From: Acinetobacter sp. ANC 4470
GTDB taxonomy: Bacteria; Pseudomonadota; Gammaproteobacteria; Pseudomonadales; Moraxellaceae
Length of the DNA: 64,000 nt
Assembly (NCBI RefSeq): GCF_002135335.1
Contig: NZ_NEGC01000008.1
Span: 61,158 to 125,157 of the forward strand
Reading direction: 5' to 3'
Part shown: positions 28,541 to 37,380 of the stretch, one piece after another
Layout: every line of letters begins with the position of its first letter
Numbering within the stretch: the stretch's first letter is position 1
Notes under the pieces: generated by a model
Databases searched by the model: none
Told to the model about the DNA's origin: nothing
Seen by the model: the letters and a program-made list of their open reading frames with translations, nothing else
Translations under genes and position numbers: made by a program

Positions 28541-29476
28541 TCATAACAAGTATTTTATTTTTTTATTCATTTGTACCAATATTAATCCGACCAGAATTGA
28601 ACACACCAATACAATTAGGCTGAATAATGTCTGTTGATTTAAAAAGTAACCTTTTAAATGGTAAATAAAAAAAGGATGAATTAAAAAAATGGCCGTCGAT
28701 AAATTTGCCAATTCTTTATTTTTCCCCAGTATCTTTTTATTCAAAAAGTATAGAAAGATAATCGGTGCAGCAATAAATAAGGAAAACATCTGATCTAGAC
28801 TTTGCGTCTTACTGATCAAAAAATAATTCGCGAGTGATTCTACAATCACTAAAATAATAACAACAATGACATGCCAAAGCTTTATATCTATTTTATGACT
28901 AATTGTATCCTTACATCTATTCAGCAGAAAACCTAATGCTAGAAAAGGAAAACTCATCGATAAAAAATTACGATGCACGGTATATCTATTCAATTCATAA
29001 TCCATTTGACCCTGAAATAAATGTAAATTACCGATTTGCTGCAGAATAACCCCAAACAAAAATAAAACAACACTCCCAATAAAAAGCTTTTCCGTTTTTA
29101 TATTTCTACAGAAATATAAAAGAGAACCGCCCAACAACAGCCCCTGAATATACCAAAGAACATAATAACCATTGTATAAGACAGAAAAATTATAGGCGGA
29201 GCTTTTTGTCCACCATATGGGTAAATAAAATATCATCCAAACAACATACAAAATAAAAACACGTTTGAGCCATGTTTTATATTTTTGAATGCTATTGATA
29301 TAAAAAAAATAATAACCTGTAATCACTAAAAAAACAGGTACTGCCAGCCTAAATATTCCCTGAACGAAAACATGACTTAAAAGTGTCGATATATCAGAAA
29401 AAATGTGTATATGTAAAAACACTACACCAATTGCTAAAATGACTTTCAAAATATCAATAGATAAGTTTCTTTCCAT
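28541..29476 (-). CDS. Acyltransferase family 3 membrane protein
   Basis: A 311-aa polytopic protein opening with MERNLSIDILKVILAIGVVFLHIHIF, the family 3 acyltransferase signature (charged N-terminus, first helix ending in the catalytic-type His). About ten hydrophobic helices follow. Members O-acetylate or succinylate sugars of surface polysaccharide or other envelope molecules. The gene is markedly more AT-rich than the flanking acyl-CoA dehydrogenase and hemW, with many AAA/ATA/TTA codons, which points to horizontal acquisition. No glycan-synthesis genes are nearby, so the substrate is unknown. Confidence 0.82.
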   Translation of the reverse strand: MERNLSIDILKVILAIGVVFLHIHIFSDISTLLSHVFVQGIFRLAVPVFLVITGYYFFYINSIQKYKTWLKRVFILYVVWMIFYLPIWWTKSSAYNFSVLYNGYYVLWYIQGLLLGGSLLYFCRNIKTEKLFIGSVVLFLFGVILQQIGNLHLFQGQMDYELNRYTVHRNFLSMSFPFLALGFLLNRCKDTISHKIDIKLWHVIVVIILVIVESLANYFLISKTQSLDQMFSLFIAAPIIFLYFLNKKILGKNKELANLSTAIFLIHPFFIYHLKGYFLNQQTLFSLIVLVCSILVGLILVQMNKKIKYLL

Positions 29477-29515
29477 TTTCTACTCATAAATTGTACATAA
29501 AATTAAATTTTAAAA

Positions 29516-30670
29516 TCAAAGAAACTCTTCCAACACCGAATTTAAAAACACATGCCCTTTCTCGGTACATGAAATTCGAGTTTTATCTTCAACCATCAAG
29601 TGACGTGAACGTAGAGAATTTAACAGCACATCTAAATCATCAAATTTCAAGCCTGTCCGTTCCACATACAGTTTCGCGTCAACGCCTTGGTTTAAACGTA
29701 GTGCATTCATCATAAATTCAAATGGCATATCATCGGCTTCAATGCGTTTAAACTGCACATGTTCCGCTGGAACTTTGGCTAAATAGTCTTTCGGTAAACG
29801 CGTTTTTTGAAAACGATAGACACCATCCGGCTTTGTGATTTTACCGTGCGCCCCTGCCCCAATCGCTAAATAATCACCAAATTGCCAGTAATTTAAATTA
29901 TGTGCAGAGGGCTTTTCTTTACGCCAGGCCGACACTTCATAATTCACAAAACCATTGGCTTTCAAATACGCTTCACCCTGTGCTTGAATCTCTTCCAACA
30001 CATCATCAACCGGCAAAACAGGTTGAGTTCTAAAGAACACCGTATTCGGTTCAATAGTCAATTGATACCATGAAAGATGCGTTGCACCATTTTCCACTGC
30101 CAGTTTTAAATCATACAAAGCTTGCTCTAAGGTCTGTTCAGGCAAACCATGCATCAAGTCTACATTAACGCGTGTAAAACCTGCTTCCTTGGCCAAGTGA
30201 ATGGCATTAACGGCATCATCATTGCTATGAATACGACCTAGCTTTTTAAGATGATCGGTATTAAAACTTTGCACCCCAATAGATAGACGATTAATCCCTG
30301 CATCCAAATAACCTGCAAAAGGATCGTGTTCTACCGTACCAGGGTTGGCCTCTAAAGTAATTTCACAACCCTCTTCAAAAGGAATGAGGCTTTTGAGCTG
30401 GCTAAATAACCATTGATAACCTTTAGCAGAAATTAGAGACGGCGTTCCACCACCAATAAATACGCTATGAATGTGGCGACCTTGGGCAAAATTAATCTGT
30501 GTTTTAAAGTCTTCAACCAACGCTTGTAAATATTGCTGCTCTAAATCTAAAGATAACTTTCCATCGGGTACGGCATGTGAGTTAAAGTCACAATACGGAC
30601 ATTTACGCACGCACCACGGCATGTGAATATATAAAGACAATGGAATACTTGCGGGATTTAAATCGGCCAA
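29516..30670 (-). CDS. hemW: Radical SAM haem chaperone HemW
   Basis: A 384-aa relative of HemN. The 4Fe-4S motif is CVRKCPYCDF (CxxxCxxC), then GGGTPSLI, the SAM region EANPG and INRLSIGVQSF, and the C-terminal domain (FEFMMNALRLNQGV). HemW is thought to deliver haem to respiratory enzymes rather than to oxidise coproporphyrinogen. Translation appears to begin at TTG 30670 (MADLNPASIPLSLYIH), with GAG 8 nt upstream; the next ATG would remove strand residues conserved in the family. Confidence 0.93.
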   Translation of the reverse strand: MADLNPASIPLSLYIHMPWCVRKCPYCDFNSHAVPDGKLSLDLEQQYLQALVEDFKTQINFAQGRHIHSVFIGGGTPSLISAKGYQWLFSQLKSLIPFEEGCEITLEANPGTVEHDPFAGYLDAGINRLSIGVQSFNTDHLKKLGRIHSNDDAVNAIHLAKEAGFTRVNVDLMHGLPEQTLEQALYDLKLAVENGATHLSWYQLTIEPNTVFFRTQPVLPVDDVLEEIQAQGEAYLKANGFVNYEVSAWRKEKPSAHNLNYWQFGDYLAIGAGAHGKITKPDGVYRFQKTRLPKDYLAKVPAEHVQFKRIEADDMPFEFMMNALRLNQGVDAKLYVERTGLKFDDLDVLLNSLRSRHLMVEDKTRISCTEKGHVFLNSVLEEFL

Positions 30671-30794
30671 GGAATAAGCTCAAAACAACAAAATAAGAAG
30701 ACATACATTTTAACATGACTGTATCAAGACACTTCTGAATTCTTCTCCTATCTACGATAAACTGTTCAAAGCCAAGAATAATTAGATCACGCAT

Positions 30795-31256
30795 ATGATG
30801 AAAATATCGACTCAGCTATTGTTGTTGCTGCCCCTAGCAATGGGGATTGGTATTGCTATGACTTTTCAAACGGCAATTAATAGCCAATTAAGAGAATATT
30901 TACATTCCCCTCTGCAAGCCGCGCTTTTATCCTTTTTGGTTGGTACAATAGTGCTTGCCGTGTTGGTGTTTTTTCAAAACGTAGATAAACCAACTTTTAC
31001 AATGTTGGCTCAACTGCCTTGGTTTTTATGGATTGGCGGATTTTTAGGTGTCTATGCGATTAGCATCAGTATTTATACCGCACCCAAACTTGGTTTTTTG
31101 ACCTTTGCAGGGTTAATTATTTTTGGACAAATCATCACTTCGATGTTCTTGGATCATTTTGGTTTACTCGGTACAGAACAAACATCCATTAACTGGCAAC
31201 GTCTTTTAGGTAGCGTCGTGATTTTTATTGGTGTGCTTCTCACTTTACAACGCTAA
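30795..31256 (+). CDS. DMT-superfamily inner membrane protein (YdcZ/DUF606 type)
   Basis: A 153-aa protein with five hydrophobic helices. The first carries LAMGIGIAMTFQTAINSQL, the QxxxN motif typical of the DUF606/YdcZ small multidrug-like family, followed by SPLQAALLSFLVGTIVL and the paired LGFLTFAGLIIFGQIITSMFLDHFG block near the C-terminus. The substrate is unknown. The adjacent ATG at 30798 could also serve. A MITE-like element begins 20 bp after its stop. Confidence 0.85.
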   Translation: MMKISTQLLLLLPLAMGIGIAMTFQTAINSQLREYLHSPLQAALLSFLVGTIVLAVLVFFQNVDKPTFTMLAQLPWFLWIGGFLGVYAISISIYTAPKLGFLTFAGLIIFGQIITSMFLDHFGLLGTEQTSINWQRLLGSVVIFIGVLLTLQR

Positions 31257-31276
31257 CACTTCATTCTAAGCACATA

Positions 31277-31554
31277 GGGCCTGTGGACATGTCACAGATG
31301 CTTGCGACATGAGCCGTACACGGCGCAAGATGTTTAGACGGTACAGGGCATGTTTTACGAAATTTAGTCATTCTAAATGAGTAAAACATAACGCAGTAGC
31401 GGAAAAAATGTCCCTGTCCCGTAGGGTTATCACTAAAACTTCCCCAAACCTCGTTATGAAACTTGGCAAGGGGATTACCATTGTCTGCATTTCATGCCTT
31501 GTTTGAGTTGTTTTAGTGAATAACGCAATGCATGGCTGAAATGTCCACAGACCC
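31277..31554. mobile_element. MITE-like element, copy 2 (278 bp)
   Basis: Same length and orientation as the copy at 21143-21420, with about 12 differences by hand alignment (roughly 96% identity). The right terminal repeat is unchanged; the left has three substitutions. TA flanks both ends (31275-31276 and 31555-31556). It ends 20 bp before the abeM start and so replaces whatever promoter region abeM once had at that distance. Confidence 0.87.
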
Positions 31555-31574
31555 TAATAAAATGAGTAATTTTT

Positions 31575-32933
31575 TTGTTAAATGCTACATCTACTACGAC
31601 CACTCGTTTTGAGTTAAAACAACTCTTCCACCTTATGATTCCAATCTTGATCACACAATTTGCCCAAGCAGGTTTTGGTCTGATTGATACGATTATGGCG
31701 GGACATTTATCTGCACAAGATCTTGCTGCTATTGCCGTTGGTGTGGGTTTATGGATTCCAATCATGTTGCTGTTTAGTGGCATCATGATTGCAACCACGC
31801 CATTAGTTGCCGCAGCCAATGGTGCACGTACCCCCGAAAAAATTGCCACCATTGCCCGTCAGTCTTTGTGGGTTGCTTTGATTTTAGGGGTCATTGCAGG
31901 GCTGATTTTACAGCTCATGCCTTTGCTGCTGCCAATTTTAGGCGTTCCTGAAAATTTATTGCCTAAAGCCAGTTTATTTTTACATGCGATTGGTTTTGGT
32001 ATGCCTGCTGTAACCATGTATGCGGCATTAAGAGGCTATTCAGAAGCCTTGGGTTATCCACGCCCCGTCACCGCAATTAGCTTAATTGCTCTGGTGCTAT
32101 TAATTCCTTTAAACTTTATTTTTATGTATGGCATTGGTCCTATTCCACATTTAGGCAGTGCAGGCTCTGGTTTTGCCACCGCAATTTTACAATGGTTGAT
32201 GTTCTTTGCTTTAGCCATTTATATACTCAAAGCAGACCGTTATCAAAAAACCCAGCCTTTTGCGCTGTGGGAAAAATTAGATCCTTATTGGGTCAAACGA
32301 ATTTTAGCCCTCGGTTTACCCATTGGCTTAGCCATTTTCTTTGAAGTCAGTATTTTTAGTACTGCAGCAATTGTTTTAAGTCCTTTGGGTGAAACCATTA
32401 TCGCTGCACATCAGATTGCCATTTCAGTCACTTCGCAACTGTTTATGATTCCAATGTCACTGGCGATTGCACTCACCATTCGTGTTGGAACGTATTATGG
32501 CGAACATAACTGGCTGGCGATGCGTAAAGTACAGTATCTGGGTCTCGCTACTGGAACTGTTTTTGCCTTTATCACCATGGCATTGATGTGGTTGTTCCGC
32601 GCTGAAATTGTGGCCATTTATACTTCAGATTATGACGTAGCTAAAGTCGCGATGTATCTGATTTTATTTGCAATTGCATATCAATTGATGGATGCATGGC
32701 AAGTCAGTGCCGCAGGTTGTTTACGCGGTATGCAGGACACCAAAGGTCCAATGTGGATCACTATGCTCGCGTATTGGGTCATTGCCTTCCCTGTTGGGAT
32801 TTATTTGGCCCGTTTTACCGAAATGGGCGCAGCAGGAGTTTGGGTCGGACTAATTGTCGGTTTAAGTATTGCTTGTGTGTTGTTACTGACACGTTTGTAT
32901 ATGAATAATCAGCGCTTAAGTCATCATTCCTAA
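31575..32933 (+). CDS. abeM: MATE family multidrug efflux transporter, AbeM orthologue
   Basis: A 452-aa, 12-helix antiporter closely resembling A. baumannii AbeM, which exports fluoroquinolones, dyes and other cations using a proton gradient. Shared blocks include ELKQLFHLMIPILITQFAQ, GLIDTIMAGHLSA, LRGYSEALGYPRPVT and SAAGCLRGMQDT. The frame opens with TTG at 31575 (reads MLNATS, against MSNVTS in AbeM) and a weak GAG 8 nt before it. An out-of-frame ATG AGT AAT at 31562 precedes a seven-T run; loss of one T would fuse it in frame. Start choice is therefore uncertain. The MITE-like element lies immediately upstream. Confidence 0.88.
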   Translation: MLNATSTTTTRFELKQLFHLMIPILITQFAQAGFGLIDTIMAGHLSAQDLAAIAVGVGLWIPIMLLFSGIMIATTPLVAAANGARTPEKIATIARQSLWVALILGVIAGLILQLMPLLLPILGVPENLLPKASLFLHAIGFGMPAVTMYAALRGYSEALGYPRPVTAISLIALVLLIPLNFIFMYGIGPIPHLGSAGSGFATAILQWLMFFALAIYILKADRYQKTQPFALWEKLDPYWVKRILALGLPIGLAIFFEVSIFSTAAIVLSPLGETIIAAHQIAISVTSQLFMIPMSLAIALTIRVGTYYGEHNWLAMRKVQYLGLATGTVFAFITMALMWLFRAEIVAIYTSDYDVAKVAMYLILFAIAYQLMDAWQVSAAGCLRGMQDTKGPMWITMLAYWVIAFPVGIYLARFTEMGAAGVWVGLIVGLSIACVLLLTRLYMNNQRLSHHS

Positions 32934-32985
32934 ACTAAAAAAACTTATCACATTTACTCTTCCCTCCGTGATTAACCATCAAGTA

Positions 32986-33048
32986 GGTGGCAGGGAGCCA
33001 CCGTTGGGCTGAGGGACATGGATATTCCTCAGCCCAACGGTGGTTTCC
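32986..33048. repeat. Large stem-loop with a competing small hairpin, downstream of abeM
   Basis: CCACCGTTGGGCTGAGG (32998-33014) is exactly complementary to 33027-33043 around a 12-nt loop, and pairing extends outward with G-U pairs. A second hairpin, GGTGGC (32986-32991) with GCCACC (32997-33002), uses the same left arm, so the two are mutually exclusive. There is no T run on either side, so it is not a simple terminator. It may be an extragenic palindromic repeat or a 3' mRNA stability element. Confidence 0.7.
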
Positions 33049-33420
33049 TTGCGAAGCTCCACTTCTTATTTTTCCCAAACAAAAGTGTCATTAGTTCCTG
33101 CGCAAAGTGATCTAAGTTATGTAATTAAAATGAGGATGTGAGTTCATTAATGATGTTAGATAATTGATCATGAACTTTACCGCGTATCAAATTTTAAAAT
33201 ATTTATTCACTTAGATTTGAGCATTTCTTTATATCTGTATATTGAGATGAGTCACTTTCATCTATATAGCAAAACTGAATATTTTCCCACAAAAAATCCC
33301 CCCCAATAAAGCTCAAAATATTCAGACACAAACAAATGCTTAACAATTTAAAGTAGGTGTTTTTAACTTTGTCGCCTATGATCAATCAAACATATCTATG
33401 ATGACCTTGAGGAATATCGC
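33049..33420. other. Gene-free stretch before the ABC1 gene
   Basis: About 370 bp with no convincing gene. A 60-codon reverse frame (33203-33385) opens only with TTG and lacks a ribosome binding site. The region should carry the promoter of the ABC1 gene. Confidence 0.4.
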
Positions 33421-34719
33421 ATGGCAAAAACGGCTAGCACACCCGGTCGTCGCTTTATGAAACTTGCCAGTATGACGGCGAGCATCGCAACTAAAACAGT
33501 TTCTAACTCGATCAAAAATTTTAATGCCGATGAAGAACAAAAAAATGCTTCACGCAGCCAACTTTTTCAAGATATTGGTCTACAAATTGCTGACACCCTT
33601 GGCGAAATGAAAGGAGCAGTGATGAAAGTCGGGCAAATTGCCTCACAATATAAAGATGTCTTCCCACCCGAAGTTGCCCGTGCCATTGCCAAATTACAGC
33701 GCCAAGCCCCTGCCATGCCTTTTGCGGAAATTAAAGCACAAGTTGAAAAAGAACTCGGCAAGCCACTGCATCAAATTTTTAAAAGCTTTGATGAGCAACC
33801 TTTTGCCGCAGCATCCATTGGTCAAGTGCATAAAGCCCTACTGCCAAATAGTCAACAGGTTGTAGTGAAAGTACAATATCCGGGTGTTGATGAAGCCTGC
33901 GAAAGTGATCTCAAACAAGTCCGTTTGGCATTACGTTTAATGGGCGTACTGAAAGTCGATCGTAAACTACAAGATCAACTGTTCAAAGAAATTCAAGAAA
34001 GCTTAGACAATGAATTAAACTATGAAATTGAAGCACAAAATCTAAAAGTCGCGCGTACGTTCCACCAAAGCTTAGACAGCAAAATTATTATTCCACAAGT
34101 GTATAAAGACTATTCCTCACGCCATGTTTTAACCTTGAGCTTAGAACAAGGTGAAAGTATTGAAACGGCGAGTACATGGTCGCAAGCAACCCGAAATGAA
34201 CTTGGACGTCGTTTATTTCGCGCCATTGGACAAGAGATTTTTTATCTCAAACGCTTCCATTGCGACCCACATCCAGGCAATTTTGCCTTTCGTGAAGATG
34301 GCTATGTGATTATTTATGATTACGGTGGAGTCAAAACATTATCCAGTGTAACGGTGCAGCATTTTAAACAGTTAATACAGTCTGCTCGTGAAGGTAATAT
34401 TGTCGAAATGGAACAACAATTAGATGCGTTACATGCCATTTCAGTACAAGGAAAGTTTCCAACTGAATTATATAATCAATGGTTAGAAGTTCTTATGCGC
34501 CCATTGACCACCATGTATGATTTTGCAGAAAATTCAGCACATCATGATGGAGTTGAACTGCTCAAACCCTCATTAAAATATTGGGATGTATTTAAACCTT
34601 CAGCAGAAACACTCATGGTTAATCGCACAGTATCGGGTCATTATTGGAATATGATTCATTTAAAAATGCATGACAATCTAAACGACTTATTTGATGAATT
34701 CGTTCCGCCTCGCCCATAA
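33421..34719 (+). CDS. ABC1/AarF-UbiB family atypical kinase
   Basis: A 432-aa protein with the UbiB/ADCK hallmarks: KxGQ motif in GAVMKVGQIASQYKD, Ala-rich nucleotide loop AAASIGQVHKALL, the catalytic block FHCDPHPGNFAF, and YDYGGVK replacing the usual DFG. It is shorter than E. coli UbiB (546 aa) and lacks C-terminal membrane helices, so it belongs to the soluble ABC1 group. Relatives support ubiquinone synthesis or lipid homeostasis through ATPase activity. No ubiquinone genes lie next to it, so the exact role is open. Confidence 0.88.
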   Translation: MAKTASTPGRRFMKLASMTASIATKTVSNSIKNFNADEEQKNASRSQLFQDIGLQIADTLGEMKGAVMKVGQIASQYKDVFPPEVARAIAKLQRQAPAMPFAEIKAQVEKELGKPLHQIFKSFDEQPFAAASIGQVHKALLPNSQQVVVKVQYPGVDEACESDLKQVRLALRLMGVLKVDRKLQDQLFKEIQESLDNELNYEIEAQNLKVARTFHQSLDSKIIIPQVYKDYSSRHVLTLSLEQGESIETASTWSQATRNELGRRLFRAIGQEIFYLKRFHCDPHPGNFAFREDGYVIIYDYGGVKTLSSVTVQHFKQLIQSAREGNIVEMEQQLDALHAISVQGKFPTELYNQWLEVLMRPLTTMYDFAENSAHHDGVELLKPSLKYWDVFKPSAETLMVNRTVSGHYWNMIHLKMHDNLNDLFDEFVPPRP

Positions 34720-34730
34720 AATACGGACAG

Positions 34731-34757
34731 AACCCAAATGAATGTTTAATTTGGGTT
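34731..34757. terminator. Terminator between the ABC1 gene and crcB
   Basis: AACCCAAAT and ATTTGGGTT pair around a short loop and are followed by TTATTT, between convergent genes. Confidence 0.75.
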
Positions 34758-35138
34758 TTATTTACTAGCTAATAGCGCTTGAAAGAGATAAAAACCCAAT
34801 GCCAAAACCATCACCCCGATGATCACACTTGATATTACATAGAACATGGCGAGTATCGGTTGACCCTGTTTTAACAGCTGAAATGTCTCTAAACCAAAAC
34901 TGGAAAATGTAGTAAAGCCACCTAAAATACCCACCATTAAAAATAGGCGTGCTTCATTTTGCAAGATGGGGAATTTTTGACTATAAGCAAAAAAGATACC
35001 TGTAAGTAAACAGCCCACAATATTGATCCACCATGTACTCCATGGGAACAAATTTGTCGGTTTAACTAAAAACACCCCTACGCCATAACGTAAACTTGCA
35101 CCAATAGCGCCGCCCATAGCCACCCATAACCAACTCAT
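34758..35138 (-). CDS. crcB: Fluoride channel Fluc/CrcB
   Basis: A 126-aa four-helix membrane protein. Family signatures are GGAIGASLRYGVG at the N-terminus, TWWINIVGCLLTGIFFA (the conserved N and G of helix 2), and GGFTTFSSFGLETFQLL, the central Phe box and Na site. Dual-topology dimers export F-. I checked the 160 bp upstream on the coding strand for a fluoride riboswitch and saw no convincing conserved core. Confidence 0.93.
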   Translation of the reverse strand: MSWLWVAMGGAIGASLRYGVGVFLVKPTNLFPWSTWWINIVGCLLTGIFFAYSQKFPILQNEARLFLMVGILGGFTTFSSFGLETFQLLKQGQPILAMFYVISSVIIGVMVLALGFYLFQALLASK

Positions 35139-35298
35139 TTATTTCACCCAATATTGGCTGCCTATAACACAACCCTGTCCAGATTCAGCCATTACTTTTG
35201 CATGAATCTACAGGTTTTACAAAGAAATAATACTGAGTAAAATAGCTAAAAATTGCTATAGTCTCGCCATTAAATTCACTCTTTCTATGGATTAAAAA

Positions 35299-35634
35299 AT
35301 GATGGTTCAAGATTTATTAGCGCAACTTCAAACAGGTGAAGCGAAATTTGCCGATGTCATTGCTTATATTGACGCGCGTTATAACCACACTCCAACTGCA
35401 TTTAAAAATGGCCAACAGGCCAATGCCGCGACTGAAAACCAAGGCAGTGCAAAAGTTTTTTCTTTTGCTCAGCTCAATGGTTTGGATCAAGCGCAAACCT
35501 TAAGTTTATTTGCAGAACATTACGCCGCAGTTTTAGCGACACCAGAAGCAACTGACCATCAAAATATTCGCCAGTTTATGTTAAACAGTTGGGATGGCAT
35601 CCAATTTGAAGGCGAAGCTTTAGCTGCCAAATAA
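35299..35634 (+). CDS. HopJ-family protein (type III effector-like name only)
   Basis: A 111-aa soluble protein matching the HopJ family by its layout: LLAQLQTGEAKFADVIAYIDARYNHTP at the N-terminus, FKNG, then SAKVFSFAQLNGLDQAQTLSLFAEHY and the C-terminal HQNIRQFMLNSWDGIQFEG. The family was named from a Pseudomonas effector screen, but it is widespread in bacteria without type III secretion, and no secretion genes are nearby. A housekeeping role is more likely. ATG 35302 is an equally possible start. Function unknown. Confidence 0.82.
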   Translation: MMVQDLLAQLQTGEAKFADVIAYIDARYNHTPTAFKNGQQANAATENQGSAKVFSFAQLNGLDQAQTLSLFAEHYAAVLATPEATDHQNIRQFMLNSWDGIQFEGEALAAK

Positions 35635-35639
35635 GTTTC

Positions 35640-35937
35640 TTATCTAAAAAGCTCTCTTTAATAGAGTAATGCCAGTCAGTCAAGGGTTTTAGAAATAAAG
35701 TCCTTAGCTTTCTAGTTATTCACGACGGAGTCTTATATTTTTTAAATCAAATACTTGGAGCTCATCTATTACTTTGGATAAGCCCAAAGTAATCAAAGGC
35801 ACTTGTCATCCGCAAAACTCGCCAAATACCTTTTATTGATTGATTAATCGCAGAAACCTTACCTTTTTAAAATGGTTTTGCCTCGAACAGTTGCGGATGA
35901 CGTTTCCGTGTATCGAATAACATCATGAATTTAAAAT
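35640..35937. repeat. Intergenic stretch with long-range inverted arms
   Basis: There is no gene here. GTCATCCGCAA (35805-35815) is exactly complementary to TTGCGGATGAC (35891-35901) across about 75 bp, and a short ACTTTGG...CCAAAGT hairpin precedes the left arm. The pattern resembles a degenerate intergenic repeat or small mobile element rather than a terminator. Confidence 0.5.
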
Positions 35938-35975
35938 AAAAAAGCCAGTCAGTTTCTTAACTGACTGGCTTTACT
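35938..35975. terminator. Terminator at the 3' end of the 36.0-kb gene
   Basis: AAAGCCAGTCAGTT and AACTGACTGGCTTT form a perfect 14-bp stem with a short loop. Confidence 0.8.
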
Positions 35976-36012
35976 CTTTAATAAAGAGGGCTTTTTGCAT
36001 TCTTTTCAAAAA

Positions 36013-36576
36013 TTAACCTTGTACTTTTTCAATCCACTCAATTGAACTGACACGAAATAGTTCACATGCACCGTCCCCTGTATCTGTTGGGGTTAAAGAT
36101 GACGTCCAGACCAAATCTTTATCTTTAATTTCAACCAAATCGCCCTTTAAACGGACTAAATCACCACGTTTTACATTTTTAATTTGCTGCGCAATATTTG
36201 GGTTTGCAGGAATGATATGCATATTCGACACCATCTGCATCGCTTGCTCTTTGGGCACAGGCAAACGATCAATTTTCCAATTCAGATAACGGTCATATTG
36301 GTTAACCGAAATATGGCGTGCAATTTCAGGTTCAGCAAATAACCCCCAACTGACCGCATAATCAATAGGCGAAAACTTTGCTTGCTCATCGTGGGCATAA
36401 ATTTTCGATCCTAAAATACGAAAATCCCCTTTAAAGGGTTGCAGCATTTTAATCGACTGTTCTTTGGATACAGGCATCAGACCTTTAGAAATATTATGAT
36501 CGACAGATGATGCGCTGGCACTCACGCGCAACATGGTGGTTGCAAGTAAAATACTGAGTAATAATTGCCTAGTCAT
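36013..36576 (-). CDS. Secreted protein of unknown function (SPIDYAVSWG-type)
   Basis: A 187-aa protein with a cleavable N-terminal signal (MTRQLLLSILLATTMLRVSASA). The mature part shows a conserved order I recognise from many uncharacterised envelope proteins: KFSPIDYAVSWGLFAEPEI, then RYLNWKIDRLP, NMHIIPANPNI, an OB-like strand pair (RGDLVRLKGDLVEI), W-S-SL, and a terminal CELFRVSSIEWI. It is exported to the periplasm or outer face. A gene with the same motif order lies at 37381-37974, on the other side of a methyltransferase. Function unknown. Confidence 0.72.
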   Translation of the reverse strand: MTRQLLLSILLATTMLRVSASASSVDHNISKGLMPVSKEQSIKMLQPFKGDFRILGSKIYAHDEQAKFSPIDYAVSWGLFAEPEIARHISVNQYDRYLNWKIDRLPVPKEQAMQMVSNMHIIPANPNIAQQIKNVKRGDLVRLKGDLVEIKDKDLVWTSSLTPTDTGDGACELFRVSSIEWIEKVQG

Positions 36577-36748
36577 CTCTATACCTCAAAACGAATTTCT
36601 ATCTTCTAATTTTTTATCTTAAGCGATGAAACTAAAATAACCATATCGACTTAGTAACAATAGAGATATATTCAGTCACTTTTTTGTCTTATGATTGGAT
36701 CAGAATAGCCATTAAGCTCAACATCGATAAAGAAAAATCAAGAGAACT

Positions 36749-37378
36749 ATGATTTATAAATTTTACCAACAACATATTTTCCCGCATTTACTCAATCAAG
36801 TCATGCACACACCAAGTCTCATGGATCAGCGTCGACAACTGTTGCTCCCTATTGCGGGTGAGGTGTTAGAAATTGGCTTTGGCACAGGTGTTAATCTGCC
36901 ATTTTATCAAAACGTTGCCACGCTATATGCACTAGAACCCAATGTAGATCTTTATCAACTCGCTGCAAAACGTATCCATGAAAGTGCGATTCATGTCCAA
37001 CACGTGCAAGCCTATGCAGAAAAACTACCTTTTTCCGATGCCAGTATTGATCATATTGTCACGACATGGACCTTATGTAGCATTGAAAATGTAGAGCAAG
37101 CATTAAGTGAAATGCATCGGGTACTAAAGCCTAGTGGGACTTTGCATCTGCTCGAACATGTGCAATATCAAGACAATACAAAACTTAAGCATTTACAAAG
37201 CTTACTCACGCCCATTCAAAAACGCCTTGCCGATGGTTGTCATCTCAACCGTAATATTGAACAGGCATTACGAGATGCTCATTTTAATTTTAAAGAGCAG
37301 CATTATTTTGCTGCTGAAGGTGTTCCCAAGCTTGCACAGCGTATGTTTTTTGCCCGTGCTCAAAGACAAGCTCAGTAA
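36749..37378 (+). CDS. Class I SAM-dependent methyltransferase
   Basis: A 209-aa methyltransferase of the UbiE/type 11 group. Motif I is GEVLEIGFGTGVNLPFY, motif II is ALEPNVDLY, then LPFSDASIDHIVTTWTLCSIEN and MHRVLKPSGTLHLLEHV. The adenosylmethionine fold is complete, but the acceptor cannot be predicted; lipid or quinone-like substrates are common in this group. AAGAGAA precedes the ATG. Its stop is 2 bp from the stop of the convergent gene at 37381, with no terminator between. Confidence 0.88.
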   Translation: MIYKFYQQHIFPHLLNQVMHTPSLMDQRRQLLLPIAGEVLEIGFGTGVNLPFYQNVATLYALEPNVDLYQLAAKRIHESAIHVQHVQAYAEKLPFSDASIDHIVTTWTLCSIENVEQALSEMHRVLKPSGTLHLLEHVQYQDNTKLKHLQSLLTPIQKRLADGCHLNRNIEQALRDAHFNFKEQHYFAAEGVPKLAQRMFFARAQRQAQ

Positions 37379-37380
37379 AA

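Noticed and set aside
33203..33385. 60-codon reverse frame with a hydrophobic stretch
   Set aside because: It opens with TTG, has no ribosome binding site, and no family resemblance; treated as non-coding.
35139..35298. Possible fluoride riboswitch before crcB
   Set aside because: The expected conserved core could not be found on the coding strand.
35299..35634. HopJ as a secreted type III effector
   Set aside because: The name is inherited from a Pseudomonas gene; no type III secretion genes or secretion signal are seen, and the family is widespread in non-pathogens.
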